Positions 52,938 through 63,209 are shown, counted from the first letter of the stretch. The stretch: DNA of 64,000 bases from Lysinibacillus sphaericus (GCF_006864135.1 NZ_SADV01000004.1:1-64000); one strand, 5' to 3'. Made by a program: numbers and translations. Notes: generated from the sequence alone by a model not told the origin.

Positions 52938-53341
52938 AATTCCTCCTATGTTTACCCATATTTATGTTCTTTTAAATGAAAATTTCAATCTGTAAAGAAT
53001 CATAACATAGCAAAGTCTTTGTTGGTAGATAAATGGTAAATGTGTTATGAGTAAATAGCATGCAATGAGTAGCAAGCTCTTAGAAGCTTTTAGCGACCTT
53101 GTTTGCGTTGAAAGTGGTGTAAAAGGAACACCAGCAGAAGAACGTTGATCGTTGAAGCTTTAGAAAAATTACTATGGTTTTTTCACTTCAACCATCGTCC
53201 GATAATTGGTTGGAATGGTAAATGGAAAATCATACCCAATTATTAGACTAACGGATCAGGATAATCCTGGGGATAGATATTTTACCGACATGCTTATAGT
53301 GTCTATTAATGTAATATAGAAAATTAAAGAGGGGATAAATT
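52938..53341. other. intergenic, short relic possible
   Basis: An open frame near 53059-53142 (MSSKLLEAFSDLVCVESGV) ends after 27 codons. It looks like the start of a lost gene, but there is no strong ribosome binding site. A GACTAACGGATCAGG motif lies near 53243. Otherwise nothing. Confidence 0.35.
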
Positions 53342-53608
53342 ATGCTCAATAAAAAGGGGATGTTATCAACAATATTTTCTGTAGCGGGACTTATTGTTGT
53401 AGCTTGTTTTTATTACGTTCAACTTGATGTGGCATGGGTATTTTTAGTTGGGGTTATTTTATTTATTATAGGAACAATTTTTAGTATTCAGAGCTTTATG
53501 AAAAGGGAAAAAGGTTTTTGGAAGTATTCACCTATTTGTGTATTAGGGATTTATTTTATTGGTGTTGCATTATCAGTTGTACTTCTTGTATTTATGGGTG
53601 AGGCATAG
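53342..53608 (+). CDS. small membrane protein
   Basis: An 88-residue protein with three membrane segments (about 8-25, 30-50 and 64-84). GAGGGGATAA precedes the ATG. Family not recognised; no motifs. Confidence 0.6.
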   Translation: MLNKKGMLSTIFSVAGLIVVACFYYVQLDVAWVFLVGVILFIIGTIFSIQSFMKREKGFWKYSPICVLGIYFIGVALSVVLLVFMGEA

Positions 53609-53838
53609 AAATTCATATTTCATATACGCCATTGGTGGCAACTTGAAGATTATATTTGCAACTAAACATTAACGGTAGGAATGTAAATGAGTTGGTAGTG
53701 GTCGGTAAAATGAAAGTATGACAAGGAAGCTTTATCACCGTCTGGGTATTTTTGAAACTTTGAAAAAATAGTTGTTTCCATAACACCAGATTGTTATGGT
53801 AATATGATACAATAATGAAAAAAATGGGAGGAATTCTT

Positions 53839-53901
53839 ATGAAGTGCAATAAATATAACTGGGTACAATTTATAGAGGGAAGCGTATCATTAACCCTATA
53901 A
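53839..53901 (+). CDS. Tet(L)-type leader peptide (20 aa)
   Basis: MKCNKYNWVQFIEGSVSLTL differs at only a few positions from the 20-residue leader known in front of tet(L)/tet(K)-type efflux genes. GGGAGG is upstream of the ATG. When tetracycline slows ribosomes on this leader, the downstream hairpin should open and expose the efflux gene's ribosome binding site. This is established for tet(L) and inferred here. Confidence 0.9.
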   Translation: MKCNKYNWVQFIEGSVSLTL

Positions 53902-53910
53902 ACTACGTAA

Positions 53911-53929
53911 ACCCTCACTAATGGAGGGT
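53911..53929 (+). promoter_or_regulatory. attenuator hairpin over the efflux gene ribosome binding site
   Basis: ACCCTC (53911-53916) pairs with GAGGGT (53924-53929), which is the ribosome binding site of the gene starting at 53934. It directly follows the leader peptide stop codon at 53899-53901. Confidence 0.75.
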
Positions 53930-53933
53930 AAAG

Positions 53934-55286
53934 GTGAATAATCGTCATAATCAATTGCTTTTATGGCTGTGTGTTCTTTCTTTTTTTAGCGTATTAAATG
54001 AAATGGTATTGAATGTTTCATTACCTGATATTGCAAATGAGTTTAACAAAGCCCCAGCAAGTACAAATTGGGTAAATACATCCTTTATGTTAACTTTTTC
54101 TATAGGAACGGCTGTATACGGTAAACTATCTGATTTGATGGGGATTAAAAAATTAATTATATTTGGAATTGTAATGAACTGTGTGGGATCTTTGATTGGA
54201 TTCATTGGACATTCTTTTTTCTCATTACTCATTTTTGCTCGTTTTATTCAAGGAATTGGTGCTGCAGCTTTTCCATCACTCATTATGGTTGTAGTTACAC
54301 GTTATATACCAATAGAAAGACGTGGCAAAGCATTTGGCCTTATCGGTTCTATCGTAGCATTAGGAGAAGGGGTAGGACCAGTTATTGGTGGGATGATTGC
54401 CCATTATATTCACTGGTCTTATTTATTACTTATTCCTTCAGCAACTATTTTAACTGTTCCTTTTCTTATGAAATTATTAGAAAAAGAAAAAATAAGAAAA
54501 GGCTCTCTCGATATAGTAGGAATTATCTTAATGTCTATAGGTATTGTATTTTTTATGTTATTTACAACATCCTATAGATTACCTTTTCTTATAAGTAGTA
54601 TTCTTTTTTTCCTAGGCTTTCTTAAACATATTACGAAAGTATCAGATCCTTTTATTGAACCTTCATTGAGGAAGAATTCTTCGTTTATGATTGGAATTCT
54701 CTGTGGTGGGCTTATATTAGGTACTGTAGCTGGATTTATATCTATGGTTCCTTATATGATGAAAGATGTTTACCATTTAAGTACTGCGATGATAGGCAGT
54801 GTAATAATTTTTCCTGGGACGATAAGTGTTGTTCTTTTCGGCTATATTGGAGGATTACTTCTGGATAAGAAGAATCATACATTTGTATTAACCATTGGTG
54901 TTGGGTTTATTTCTATCAGTTTTTTAATAGCTGCATTATTTCTAGAAAAGACCCCTTGGTTAATGTCAATCATTTTGATATTTGTTTTTGGTGGCCTTTC
55001 TTTTACAAAAACAGTGATATCCACGATTGTTTCCGCTAGTTTGAAACAAGAGGAAGCTGGTGCAGGAATGAGCTTCCTTAATTTCACAAGCTTTTTATCT
55101 GAGGGAATAGGTATTGCAGTCGTAGGAGGCTTATTATCGATACGTTTATTTGACCAAAGAATTTTACCGATAATTTATCACCCCTCAAGCTATTTATATA
55201 GTAATATGTTACTCTTATTTGTGGTTATAGTCACATTTAGTTGGATGCTAACTATTTACGTATTTAATAAACGCACTGCAATATAA
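53934..55286 (+). CDS. Tet(L)-family tetracycline efflux protein (14-TM MFS)
   Basis: A 450-residue MFS antiporter very close in sequence to Tet(L): [21 protein letters not shown] in TM1, [13 protein letters not shown] as motif [23 protein letters not shown] as motif C region, and [14 protein letters not shown] in TM11. About 14 membrane segments. It exports tetracycline-metal complex in exchange for protons. GTG start after GGAGGG. The conserved leader peptide and hairpin show it is regulated by drug-induced translation. Exact allele is not assigned. Confidence 0.9.
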   Translation: MNNRHNQLLLWLCVLSFFSVLNEMVLNVSLPDIANEFNKAPASTNWVNTSFMLTFSIGTAVYGKLSDLMGIKKLIIFGIVMNCVGSLIGFIGHSFFSLLIFARFIQGIGAAAFPSLIMVVVTRYIPIERRGKAFGLIGSIVALGEGVGPVIGGMIAHYIHWSYLLLIPSATILTVPFLMKLLEKEKIRKGSLDIVGIILMSIGIVFFMLFTTSYRLPFLISSILFFLGFLKHITKVSDPFIEPSLRKNSSFMIGILCGGLILGTVAGFISMVPYMMKDVYHLSTAMIGSVIIFPGTISVVLFGYIGGLLLDKKNHTFVLTIGVGFISISFLIAALFLEKTPWLMSIILIFVFGGLSFTKTVISTIVSASLKQEEAGAGMSFLNFTSFLSEGIGIAVVGGLLSIRLFDQRILPIIYHPSSYLYSNMLLLFVVIVTFSWMLTIYVFNKRTAI

Positions 55287-55615
55287 TATCCAAAAAAATA
55301 TAAAAAACTAAGAATTTAAAAAGATGATAATTGGTTTTTAGAAAATCTCCTAAACGCTATATATGGCCAGGTGCTCATTAAAAGGTGAGTGCCTGGTCTT
55401 TTGTGTGTATTCATCATAGAAGGTGATTCAACACACTTTTGCTTTGAGAAATCAAACAAAATAGATGCAGTTTATGGAAAAACCTTTTTACAAACTTGAT
55501 ATGCGATGATACTATATATTAGGCGATAATTACAAGAGTAGAGAATTCTTTCCTAGAATATATTCTCTTTAGAAATATCGTTAATTAAAGAACGATTGAA
55601 GGTATATAGAATATA
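55287..55615. other. intergenic with terminator
   Basis: Holds the terminator at 55366; otherwise no gene or repeat seen. Confidence 0.5.
55366..55406 (+). terminator. terminator of the efflux gene
   Basis: GCCAGGTGCTC pairs with GAGTGCCTGGT (G-U pairs), followed by CTTTTG. Confidence 0.7.
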
Positions 55616-56503
55616 GTGACTAATCTAATGTATGTATTTTGTTTAATAGTATGGGGGCTTAATTTTATTGCAGTGAAAATTCAAGGGACGCCAGTAAGCT
55701 TAGAATTATCATTGACTTATCGGCTAGTTATTACTGCGTTTTTATTTATCGCCCTTGTATTATTTCTTAAGCCAAAAGGGATACCTACAAGGAAAGATAT
55801 ACCCTTTATCATTGTGTTTGGTGTATGTAACTTTGCTTTAAGTTATTTATGCCTATATTACGCAACAATATTAAGCTCAGCAGCAATTGTAACATTAATC
55901 TTTTCATTAAAAGTGATTTTGACGCCGCTAGCTCTTCGTATTTTCTTAAAAGAGCAACTACATCCTCGTGTGTTATTTGGGGGCGTTTTGGGGGTATTTG
56001 GTGTTTGTGTTCTCATATATCCTTCTTTAAGTAGTTTTTCTAGCTTTGCTGATTTAAAAGGCATTTTGATTGCTCTTTTAGGTACAGTACTTACAGCGAT
56101 TGGTGATGCAAGTTCTGCAAGAAACGCCAGAATAAAGATTGACCCTATTTATTCGAATGCTATTGGTTTCACTGTAGGAAGTATTTTAATGTCAATAATT
56201 GTATTGTCACAGGGACAAAAGATTATCATTCCTACATCAATAACATACATATCTGCTTTACTGTATTTAACATTGATAGCATCTTTCCTGGCATGGCTAT
56301 TTTATTTAAAGCTTGTTGAAAGAATAGGTGCTGCCAAAAGCGGGTACATGGTAGCTTTATTTCCCGTCATTGGAGGAATAGCCTCTGTTGTAATTGGTGA
56401 ATCATCGCTTTCCATATATTTGATAATCGGATGTCTATCTAGCTGTGTAGGAGCAGCTATTGCTTTAGGATTTAAAATCCCCCGTAAAATTAAAGAAGCG
56501 TGA
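55616..56503 (+). CDS. EamA/DMT-family transporter
   Basis: A 295-residue membrane protein with ten predicted segments and the internal duplication of two EamA domains (about 1-135 and 145-285). The late motif AFLAWLFYLKLVERIGAAKSG with GESS in the last loop is typical of this family, which exports amino acids or other small metabolites. GTG start, with only a weak GAAGG upstream. Substrate unknown. Confidence 0.8.
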   Translation: MTNLMYVFCLIVWGLNFIAVKIQGTPVSLELSLTYRLVITAFLFIALVLFLKPKGIPTRKDIPFIIVFGVCNFALSYLCLYYATILSSAAIVTLIFSLKVILTPLALRIFLKEQLHPRVLFGGVLGVFGVCVLIYPSLSSFSSFADLKGILIALLGTVLTAIGDASSARNARIKIDPIYSNAIGFTVGSILMSIIVLSQGQKIIIPTSITYISALLYLTLIASFLAWLFYLKLVERIGAAKSGYMVALFPVIGGIASVVIGESSLSIYLIIGCLSSCVGAAIALGFKIPRKIKEA

Positions 56504-56751
56504 ATCAAGACTTTGGTGACACAATAAATTGAATAAATGAAATAAGGTTACAGTAGACCGCTTAGAAATCGGTAGTTTTTGGTATCTTTTATTTAAAATG
56601 CTAACAGGCAAGTCCAGTTCCTCAGTGGCTTATATGTCTATAATGCGACAGTAGAAAATAAACAAACGCAGACATTTATTTTATTTTAAGCGGAATTTTA
56701 ATAGTTATTTTCCTTAGTATTTTTAAAACTTACATATAAGGGGAATATTTT

Positions 56752-57057
56752 TTGAAAAAGGCATTTATTTCGCTATTTATAGTTCTTCTATGCTGTAGTT
56801 TTTTGTTTATAGGTAAAAGTGAAGTTAACGCAACCTTTATAGGGATTATTGAAGAGATGATAAATGATCGGAAAGCTGTAGTTTACGTAACTGAATCTGA
56901 AAATGATGCGCTTAGAGGAATTGTTTATGTAAATCTTGCAAAGAATCCCGACATAAAATTTAAGATTGGTGATAAAATAAAGGTCGGTTATGATGGAACA
57001 GTCCAAGATACAGCCCCAATGTGCGTTACTACACTTACTGTAGAATTAGTTGAGTAA
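56752..57057 (+). CDS. secreted small protein, OB-fold-like (DUF3221-like)
   Basis: A 101-residue protein with a signal peptide (residues 1-28) and a beta-rich domain. FIGIIEEMINDRKAVVYV and KFKIGDKIKVGYDGTVQDT resemble the small OB-type DUF3221 proteins of Bacilli; this is a visual match only. TTG start after AAGGGGA. Single gene. Confidence 0.6.
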   Translation: MKKAFISLFIVLLCCSFLFIGKSEVNATFIGIIEEMINDRKAVVYVTESENDALRGIVYVNLAKNPDIKFKIGDKIKVGYDGTVQDTAPMCVTTLTVELVE

Positions 57058-57414
57058 AACAATTAGCGAAAAAATACTTTAGAGAGGCTATTATCAAAAT
57101 ATGATTGTTGTTTCTTTAGAGGAATTATCTGGGAGCAGGGGCTAAAATTTGACTAGCTTTTATGTTGTATAATTAATTGGCCTATTAGGTGACTGAACAT
57201 ATTAGAGCCTAGTAGGTTTTTTATTTTTGTGGAATATTTTTACTCAAAGCGTCTTAGAAGCTATTGCTATTTAATATTTCATATTTCATGGATGCGCATC
57301 AAGCAGGGGTTGTTAAACACTTATGTTAAATTCGAGTTCATTGTCGTTTTAATAGTAGTAAATAACTTTTAAGGGAAGCCATTTTGACTTCCCTTAACTC
57401 TCTTTTACAGAATT
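57058..57414. other. intergenic with terminator
   Basis: A hairpin lies at 57179-57222. The remainder is AT-rich, with no gene seen. Confidence 0.5.
57179..57222 (+). terminator. rho-independent terminator
   Basis: CCTATTAGG pairs with CCTAGTAGG (one G-U), followed by TTTTTTATTTTT. Confidence 0.65.
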
Positions 57415-58146
57415 TTATACATCAATCATTTTTTTATCATTTAACGTAAATATGTTTTTCAGCCATTGTCTGAAATACTGCAACTGTTCTTCGGAATGGA
57501 AATAGTGTTCTCCATTTTCCATTACTTGCAACTTGCAGTTAAAACGTTTATTAAATTCAGATACGACGTCAAACTCACATAAGTTATCTTCTGAACCATA
57601 GAGAATTGAAGTTGGAATATTCCAAGCAACAATAGGATGTTCTTTCACATAACAATAGTAATCCCAATAGAGAGTTTGTCCAATAGGTGTAGAAATTTCT
57701 TTCTCTATTTTTAGTCTGCTCTCACTTACATTAAACCATGTCATCATATTATTTATGATACGTTCCATATTTACTACAGGAGAAAGAAACAAACACTGCT
57801 TCAATGGCTCATGGCTATATTCTAATAGGCTAAAATATGCTCCCATGCTACAAGCAAAAATGCTTATATTATTTGATAGCGATTTTGCATAGGTCATTAT
57901 TATATTAAGGTCTTGAACACAGTTTTGAACTTTGCAAAGATAAGTATCATCCTGACGGTCACCGTGTTGAGGTAAATCAAAACTAAGCACTTGATAGCCT
58001 ACTGCTGTTGCTTCTTCTGCAAATACAATAATCGAGTCATCTGCCTTATTTGACATGCTACCATGCACCACCACAAATAACTTATCTGATTTATCACCCC
58101 ACAAAATTGCTGGAATGTTTTCTATTTTAAAATTATTTTTTATCAT
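57415..58146 (-). CDS. alpha/beta hydrolase
   Basis: About 243 residues. HGSMSNK gives the oxyanion region, FACSMGAYFSL the nucleophile elbow (C-S-M-G in place of G-x-S-x-G), SEDNLCEF the acid and NGEHYFHSEE the catalytic His. The start is placed at the ATG at 58146, which has GGGGGA upstream; an open frame extends 13 codons further without a binding site. Substrate unknown. Confidence 0.75.
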   Translation of the reverse strand: MIKNNFKIENIPAILWGDKSDKLFVVVHGSMSNKADDSIIVFAEEATAVGYQVLSFDLPQHGDRQDDTYLCKVQNCVQDLNIIMTYAKSLSNNISIFACSMGAYFSLLEYSHEPLKQCLFLSPVVNMERIINNMMTWFNVSESRLKIEKEISTPIGQTLYWDYYCYVKEHPIVAWNIPTSILYGSEDNLCEFDVVSEFNKRFNCKLQVMENGEHYFHSEEQLQYFRQWLKNIFTLNDKKMIDV

Positions 58147-58337
58147 ATACAATTTATCCCCCGAGGAATATAAATAAATGGTCATTCCGAATATTACAAA
58201 TGTATATACCTTAATTTAACCACTTAAACCAATACAAATAATTGCTGATTTATTTAATTGCACTACCATTAACTTAATCATCCACTTTTTTAATTTGGCG
58301 TACAGTCACAATCAAGTATTTTGCGTGCTCAGTACCG

Positions 58338-58529
58338 TTAATTTTCAGCTATTTTTTTAAAAATAATTGTATTTTCTATACGAATTGAATCAACTTCACC
58401 ACAATCTAAGCAAAATGTATAAATCTTGTTTGCGCCTCTAAATGAACCTTTACTTGGCTTAATAGGCATATAGTCTGTAGCTTCTGTAAATTGAGTACTC
58501 CCGCATCTTTTACATTTTTTATCTACCAT
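58338..58529 (-). CDS. small zinc-ribbon protein
   Basis: A 63-residue protein with CKRCGS near the N-terminus and CLDCGE at about residue 40, a four-cysteine zinc ribbon. AAGGAGC precedes the ATG. Similar short zinc-ribbon proteins are common and of unknown role. Confidence 0.7.
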   Translation of the reverse strand: MVDKKCKRCGSTQFTEATDYMPIKPSKGSFRGANKIYTFCLDCGEVDSIRIENTIIFKKIAEN

Positions 58530-58992
58530 GTTTAATCGCTCCTTATTACTGGATAATATTAATTTTTATTGCTATGTACATTGAAATTATAACATAGTTT
58601 AGGGGGGATTTAGAAGGTGTGGTAAATATATCTATAAATGGATTCGAGTTGTTGCCGAAATGATTTAGAGGGTTGGAACTAAAACATTAATTTATGCTAG
58701 AGGAGTTCACTGTGAAAATGGGTATGAATTACTCGTGCTTTCGGATTGTTATTATTGTTTGACCCTAACGATTAAAAGATCTATTCATGTGTTGACTAAA
58801 GTGAGTTCTTTTTTCTTTTATTAACTCTACATGACCGATTTATACGTAATGAAAGTTGAATGATTAGTTGGAATGGTCATTGTCTTTTGTTTGAGGTGTG
58901 AAGGGGAGGCAATTTGACTAGCATAGGCATTTGCGTAGACTGTTAATGCTTTTATAGCATAACCTATATCGAAATCGAAAGGAGGAAAAATT
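58530..58992. other. intergenic upstream of the His-rich gene
   Basis: A GAGGAG near 58700 precedes GTG and a 16-codon frame (MKMGMNYSCFRIVIIV), perhaps a truncated small gene. Otherwise only the sigma-K-like promoter. Confidence 0.35.
58939..58966 (+). promoter_or_regulatory. sigma-K-like promoter
   Basis: AC (58939-58940), 17 bp, then CATAACCTA (58958-58966). This fits the sigma-K consensus AC-N16/17-CATAnnnTA for late mother-cell genes. Start codon 27 bp downstream. Confidence 0.55.
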
Positions 58993-59223
58993 ATGCGATA
59001 CGATTACGGACATGATGGTTATGGAGCACAACATGGTGGGAGACATCCGTATTATCCGGTTACTTCTCCAGCCCATTTTTATCCAACCCACCATTATCCA
59101 ACCCACCATTTCTACCCAATGCATTACTACCCAACACATACAACATATCCAACACATCCAACACATCATCGACATCCGCACCACCACCACCATCACCAGC
59201 ATACGAACCCACGCTATTACTAA
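58993..59223 (+). CDS. His/Tyr/Pro-rich protein, probable spore coat component
   Basis: A 76-residue low-complexity protein: short N-terminal part MRYDYGHDGYGAQHGGRHPY, then repeated YPTH/HPTH units and a run of six His. No signal peptide. AAAGGAGG at good spacing. The composition (very rich in His, Tyr and Pro) fits cross-linked or metal-binding spore coat proteins, and the sigma-K-like promoter supports late mother-cell expression. No named homologue is claimed. Confidence 0.7.
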   Translation: MRYDYGHDGYGAQHGGRHPYYPVTSPAHFYPTHHYPTHHFYPMHYYPTHTTYPTHPTHHRHPHHHHHHQHTNPRYY

Positions 59224-59630
59224 TTTAAAAAAACAAACGGCACTCTCTTTATAAAGTATTGGTATTATTTTAGCTAAGAACAAATAATGTGCTCTACCTT
59301 TTAAAAAGTGACTTACAATATAAAAAGAGTCATCGGAGGAAAATGATCCTTATCTTGAATTTAGGAGATTCCTTATTAATAGGTATCAAAGCGAAGTGTT
59401 GGTATTATTTATGAATAGTATGAAGCTAGTGCCTACAATAATTATGGAAAATATATAAGATGTAAAGAATAAGTAATTGTTGGTACTAGCTATTGATAAG
59501 ATTTCATTTGATGTTTTCATTACTAAAAAGGTCACTCTGTGGAAGTGACCTTGAATGAACTGGTATAAGGAAAAAATTTTCACCCAGTATATTATTTTTA
59601 AATAGCTCCAAAGAATTTTTCTTATAAAGT
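59224..59630. other. intergenic, no gene seen
   Basis: AT-rich sequence between the His-rich gene and the convergent YjcZ gene, holding only the terminator at 59528-59552. Confidence 0.5.
59528..59552 (-). terminator. hairpin downstream of the YjcZ-like gene
   Basis: AAGGTCACT pairs with AGTGACCTT; read on the minus strand it is followed by TTTTTAG. Confidence 0.6.
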
Positions 59631-59777
59631 TTAATATATGAAAGTAGCGCCGACAATAATTAACAGAATGAACAGAACAACAATTAGAACAAATGTTGAA
59701 CCGTTATTGCCACCTCCATAGCTATAACCTCCGTAGCAACAATTGTTAAAATTGCCATAGTTTCCGAAGCATCCCAT
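59631..59777 (-). CDS. YjcZ-family sporulation protein
   Basis: A 48-residue protein with a Gly/Tyr/Asn-rich start ([20 protein letters not shown]) and a C-terminal membrane helix [18 protein letters not shown], the signature of the YjcZ/TIGR01732 family (related to SscA, a spore assembly factor). AAAGGAGG lies before the ATG. On the minus strand a CATATTATA box lies about 24 bp upstream, similar to sigma-K -10 elements. Confidence 0.88.
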   Translation of the reverse strand: MGCFGNYGNFNNCCYGGYSYGGGNNGSTFVLIVVLFILLIIVGATFIY

Positions 59778-59800
59778 GATGCATTCCTCCTTTCTACTCC

Positions 59801-59809
59801 TATAATATG
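59801..59809 (-). promoter_or_regulatory. sigma-K-like -10 box of the YjcZ gene
   Basis: On the minus strand CATATTATA fits CATAnnnTA. An AC is 14 bp upstream, shorter than the usual 16-17, so support is partial. Confidence 0.35.
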
Positions 59810-60070
59810 TATCGTTTTAGAAAGTGGGAAAGGTATTTATCCTACAAAATTGCACTTTGGAATTGGATATTCTGGGAAAATGTTCAATAAACTTGAGAAA
59901 TAAAAAAGGGCCACCAAGTGACCCTTAGTAACAATTCAAGGCGGTGTAGCTAAAAAATTAGCTTACTATATTATTATGATGAGATAACTACTTTTGCAGA
60001 GTGGAATGCCTTAGTATAAGAAATAAAAAAGAATGTAAATGATCCAACTGCAATTATGATTTAACTATTG

Positions 60071-60107
60071 AACCAAGATAGCTTAAGTGCTGTCTTGGTT
60101 ATTTTGC
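60071..60107 (+). terminator. rho-independent terminator
   Basis: AACCAAGATAGC pairs with GCTGTCTTGGTT (one G-U), followed by ATTTT. Confidence 0.65.
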
Positions 60108-60259
60108 GTTACGAAAGTGAAAGTTTTGCCTAACAAACTTAAAAAGTGATTCTAAACTAAAAGTATAAAAAATTTCCTTTAGTGCATCATAAAAAAGTAT
60201 ATCGAGTGACAGCAATCAGAATTTAATAAAGTATTTAAAGAGGTGAAAAGTTTAAAGAA

Positions 60260-61117
60260 ATGGACATTATCTTAGCATTATTACCAGCTCTCTTTTGGGG
60301 AAGTATTGTATTATTTAACGTCAAGCTTGGTGGCGGACCCTATAGTCAAGTACTTGGAACAACATTTGGTGCACTTATTTTCTCTATAGGTATTTACTTT
60401 TTTGTAAAGCCTGAGTTATCTCCTATAGTGTTTGGTGTCGGGATTGTATCCGGTCTCTTTTGGGCATTAGGGCAAGTAAACCAATTGAAAAGTATCGATT
60501 TAATAGGTGTTTCCAAAACAATGCCTATTTCAACAGGACTACAATTAGTATCAACAACTTTATTTGGTGTCATTGTGTTCCATGAATGGTCAACAACAAT
60601 GTCGGTTATATTAGGAATTCTTGCCCTTATCAGTATACTTGTTGGTATCGTTCTTACATCTCTTCCAAATCCAGAAGAGAAAAAAGAAGAACATGGAAGC
60701 AATTTGAAAAAAGGAATTTTAATTTTACTTGTTTCCACTTTTGGATATTTAGTATATGTGGTAGTAGTACGCTTATTCAATGTAAGTGGATGGTCTGCAT
60801 TATTGCCGCAAGCAATCGGGATGGTAATAGGTGGAGTTTTATTAACATTTAAGCATAAACCATTTAACAAATATGCGTTTCGTAATATTATTCCGGGTTT
60901 AATATGGGCTGCCGGAAATATGTTTTTATTTATTTCTCAGCCACGTGTAGGGGTCGCAACAAGTTTTTCTCTTTCCCAAATGGGGATCGTTATTGCTACT
61001 CTAGGCGGAATTTTTATATTAGGTGAGAAAAAAACAAAGCGGCAACTTATCGCCATTTTCATCGGTATCGCTTTTATAGTTGCTGCTGGAATTATGTTAG
61101 GGATTGCAAAAAGATAA
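60260..61117 (+). CDS. glcU: glucose uptake protein GlcU (GRP transporter family)
   Basis: A 285-residue protein with about ten membrane segments. It matches the GRP/drug-metabolite transporter GlcU of Bacillus: ALLPALFWGSIVLFNVKLGGGPYSQ at the start, GQVNQLKSIDLIGVSKTMPISTG in the middle and FIAAGIMLGIAK-like end. It takes up glucose by proton symport. It lies 15 bp before the glucose dehydrogenase gene, as in the sporulation-expressed pair of B. subtilis, so it should feed that enzyme. The binding site GAGGTG is unusually far (about 15 nt) from the ATG. Confidence 0.88.
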   Translation: MDIILALLPALFWGSIVLFNVKLGGGPYSQVLGTTFGALIFSIGIYFFVKPELSPIVFGVGIVSGLFWALGQVNQLKSIDLIGVSKTMPISTGLQLVSTTLFGVIVFHEWSTTMSVILGILALISILVGIVLTSLPNPEEKKEEHGSNLKKGILILLVSTFGYLVYVVVVRLFNVSGWSALLPQAIGMVIGGVLLTFKHKPFNKYAFRNIIPGLIWAAGNMFLFISQPRVGVATSFSLSQMGIVIATLGGIFILGEKKTKRQLIAIFIGIAFIVAAGIMLGIAKR

Positions 61118-61918
<801 letters not shown>

Positions 61919-61928
61919 GAAATCGTAC

Positions 61929-61972
61929 TAAAAAAGGTTTCAAGGGCTTCTGCCTCTTGCTGCCTTTTTTAT
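61929..61972 (+). terminator. weak terminator after gdh
   Basis: AAAAAAGG pairs with CCTTTTTT around a loop of about 28 nt that has its own weak pairing. Confidence 0.4.
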
Positions 61973-61987
61973 TTGCCAAAAAGCGTC

Positions 61988-62361
61988 TAAAAAGTTACGG
62001 ATTATACAGATCGATGGCGCGCTGCAGCAGTTTTAATAGCAAAAGATGAAGAAATGCCAAGCTTTATCGCCAATCATATAGGTACAAATATGGGGGAGAG
62101 GTATACATTTCCTATGGGAATAGTGGAATTACTACAGCAAGCAAAAAAATAGATTGGTTTGTTCCTCATAGTGCTAATTTAAGAATGATAGAATCCATCT
62201 GTGAAAGATCAGGTATTAGTTTAGAGGAAACATTAACTAGTGTTGAGTATATGGGAAATACTTCAGCTGTTTCTATCCCATTAGCTTTACAGTTAAGTAT
62301 AAACGAAGGAAAATTACATAATGGGGATACTTTATGGGTTTGGTGCTGGCCTTATCATTAA
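61988..62361 (+). pseudogene. fabH-like (3-oxoacyl-ACP synthase III) C-terminal remnant
   Basis: First frame: VTDYTDR, then AAAVLIAKDEEMPSFIANHIG, stop after QQAKK. Shifted frame: IDWFVPHSANLRMIESICER and GNTSAVSIPLALQLSINEG, ending WVWCWPYH. The catalytic His (VPHSAN) and Asn (GNTSA) of the thiolase fold are readable. The part with the active-site Cys is missing, and at least one frameshift and a deletion have occurred. Confidence 0.8.
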
Positions 62362-62411
62362 GTGGTGTCCAGAAAATTTAGGAGTTTACAATTTTTTTGA
62401 GATAAACAAAA

Positions 62412-62456
62412 GACCGGTACTCATTATTTATGATAATGAGTAATCGGTTTTTTTTT
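62412..62456 (+). terminator. terminator after the fabH relic
   Basis: ACCG and ACTCATTAT pair with ATAATGAGT and CGGT, followed by TTTTTTTT. Confidence 0.65.
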
Positions 62457-62559
62457 AACGCATTGTCAAAGGTTTGTTAAATAGGTGATTTTTTACAAAA
62501 GGAAAATGATAGGATGTATTATAGGATTAAGAGGGGATAATTTATGGGAGTGAAGACGT

Positions 62560-63207
62560 TTGAATAATATTTGGAATAAATTTATATATAAGATTGGTTC
62601 TCCAATTTACGATAAGTTTTTTAATTCAGGGGGATTTTTAAATGCTCGAAAACAAATATTTCAATCCATACCATTCAATAATCAACAAAAGATCCTGTTT
62701 GTCGGTGTAGGAACAGGAGCAGATTTAGAGCTGATAAATCACGCTAACCTAAATATAACGGCTATTGATTATTCACCTGATATGCTCGGAAAAGCAAAAA
62801 AGAAGTTCGAAAATTCTACAATAACATTCTTAGAAATGGATGCTCAAAATATTGAATTTGAAAATGAATCGTTTGACTATGTCATAGCTAGTTTAATCCT
62901 TTCGGTAGTACCTGATGCAACTAAATGTTTTCAAGAGATGACAAGGGTATTAAAGCAAGAAGGGGAAATAATTGTTTTCGATAAATTTGTCCCTAAAGAC
63001 AAAAAACTGTCCATGCCTAAAATGTTGCTAAGACCCATTATAAGCATATTAGGAACTGATATTGGCCGGAGCTTTGAAGAAATATCACCTGTAAATATAG
63101 TAGTAAAAGAAGATACATCTATAATGCTAAATGGGATGTATAGGAAAATAATAATTGGAAAGATAATTAAGTGTACGAAACAGCCTTATACCATGCAACA
63201 AGTTTAA
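62560..63207 (+). CDS. SAM-dependent methyltransferase (UbiE-like)
   Basis: A 215-residue class I methyltransferase: motif I ILFVGVGTGADLELI at about residue 45, ITAIDYSPDML as motif II, FDYVIASLILSVVPD as post-motif II. TTG start with GGGAG upstream. An ATG at 62544 with GAGGGG opens an overlapping seven-codon frame (MGVKTFE) whose stop lies just inside this gene, so translational coupling is possible. Substrate unknown; phospholipid or quinone type by resemblance. Confidence 0.8.
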   Translation: MNNIWNKFIYKIGSPIYDKFFNSGGFLNARKQIFQSIPFNNQQKILFVGVGTGADLELINHANLNITAIDYSPDMLGKAKKKFENSTITFLEMDAQNIEFENESFDYVIASLILSVVPDATKCFQEMTRVLKQEGEIIVFDKFVPKDKKLSMPKMLLRPIISILGTDIGRSFEEISPVNIVVKEDTSIMLNGMYRKIIIGKIIKCTKQPYTMQQV

Positions 63208-63209
63208 CA

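Larger units (their letters stand above)
59778..60259. other. gap with a terminator and possible relic
   Basis: No intact gene. The hairpin AAGGG...CCCTT near 59906 and the terminator at 60071 are present. A frame near 59970-60060 (DEITTFAEWNALV, stop, EIKKNVNDPTAIMI) may be a dead small gene. A GTATA at 60197-60201 could be part of a forespore promoter for glcU, but the -10 is weak. Confidence 0.35.

Noticed and set aside
53613-53954. 113-codon minus-strand frame
   Set aside because: It is antisense to the tet(L) leader peptide and attenuator, which are clearly real, and lacks a ribosome binding site.
58918-59283. 121-codon minus-strand frame rich in Met, Trp and Cys
   Set aside because: It is the antisense of the His/Tyr/Pro-rich gene; its odd composition follows from that.
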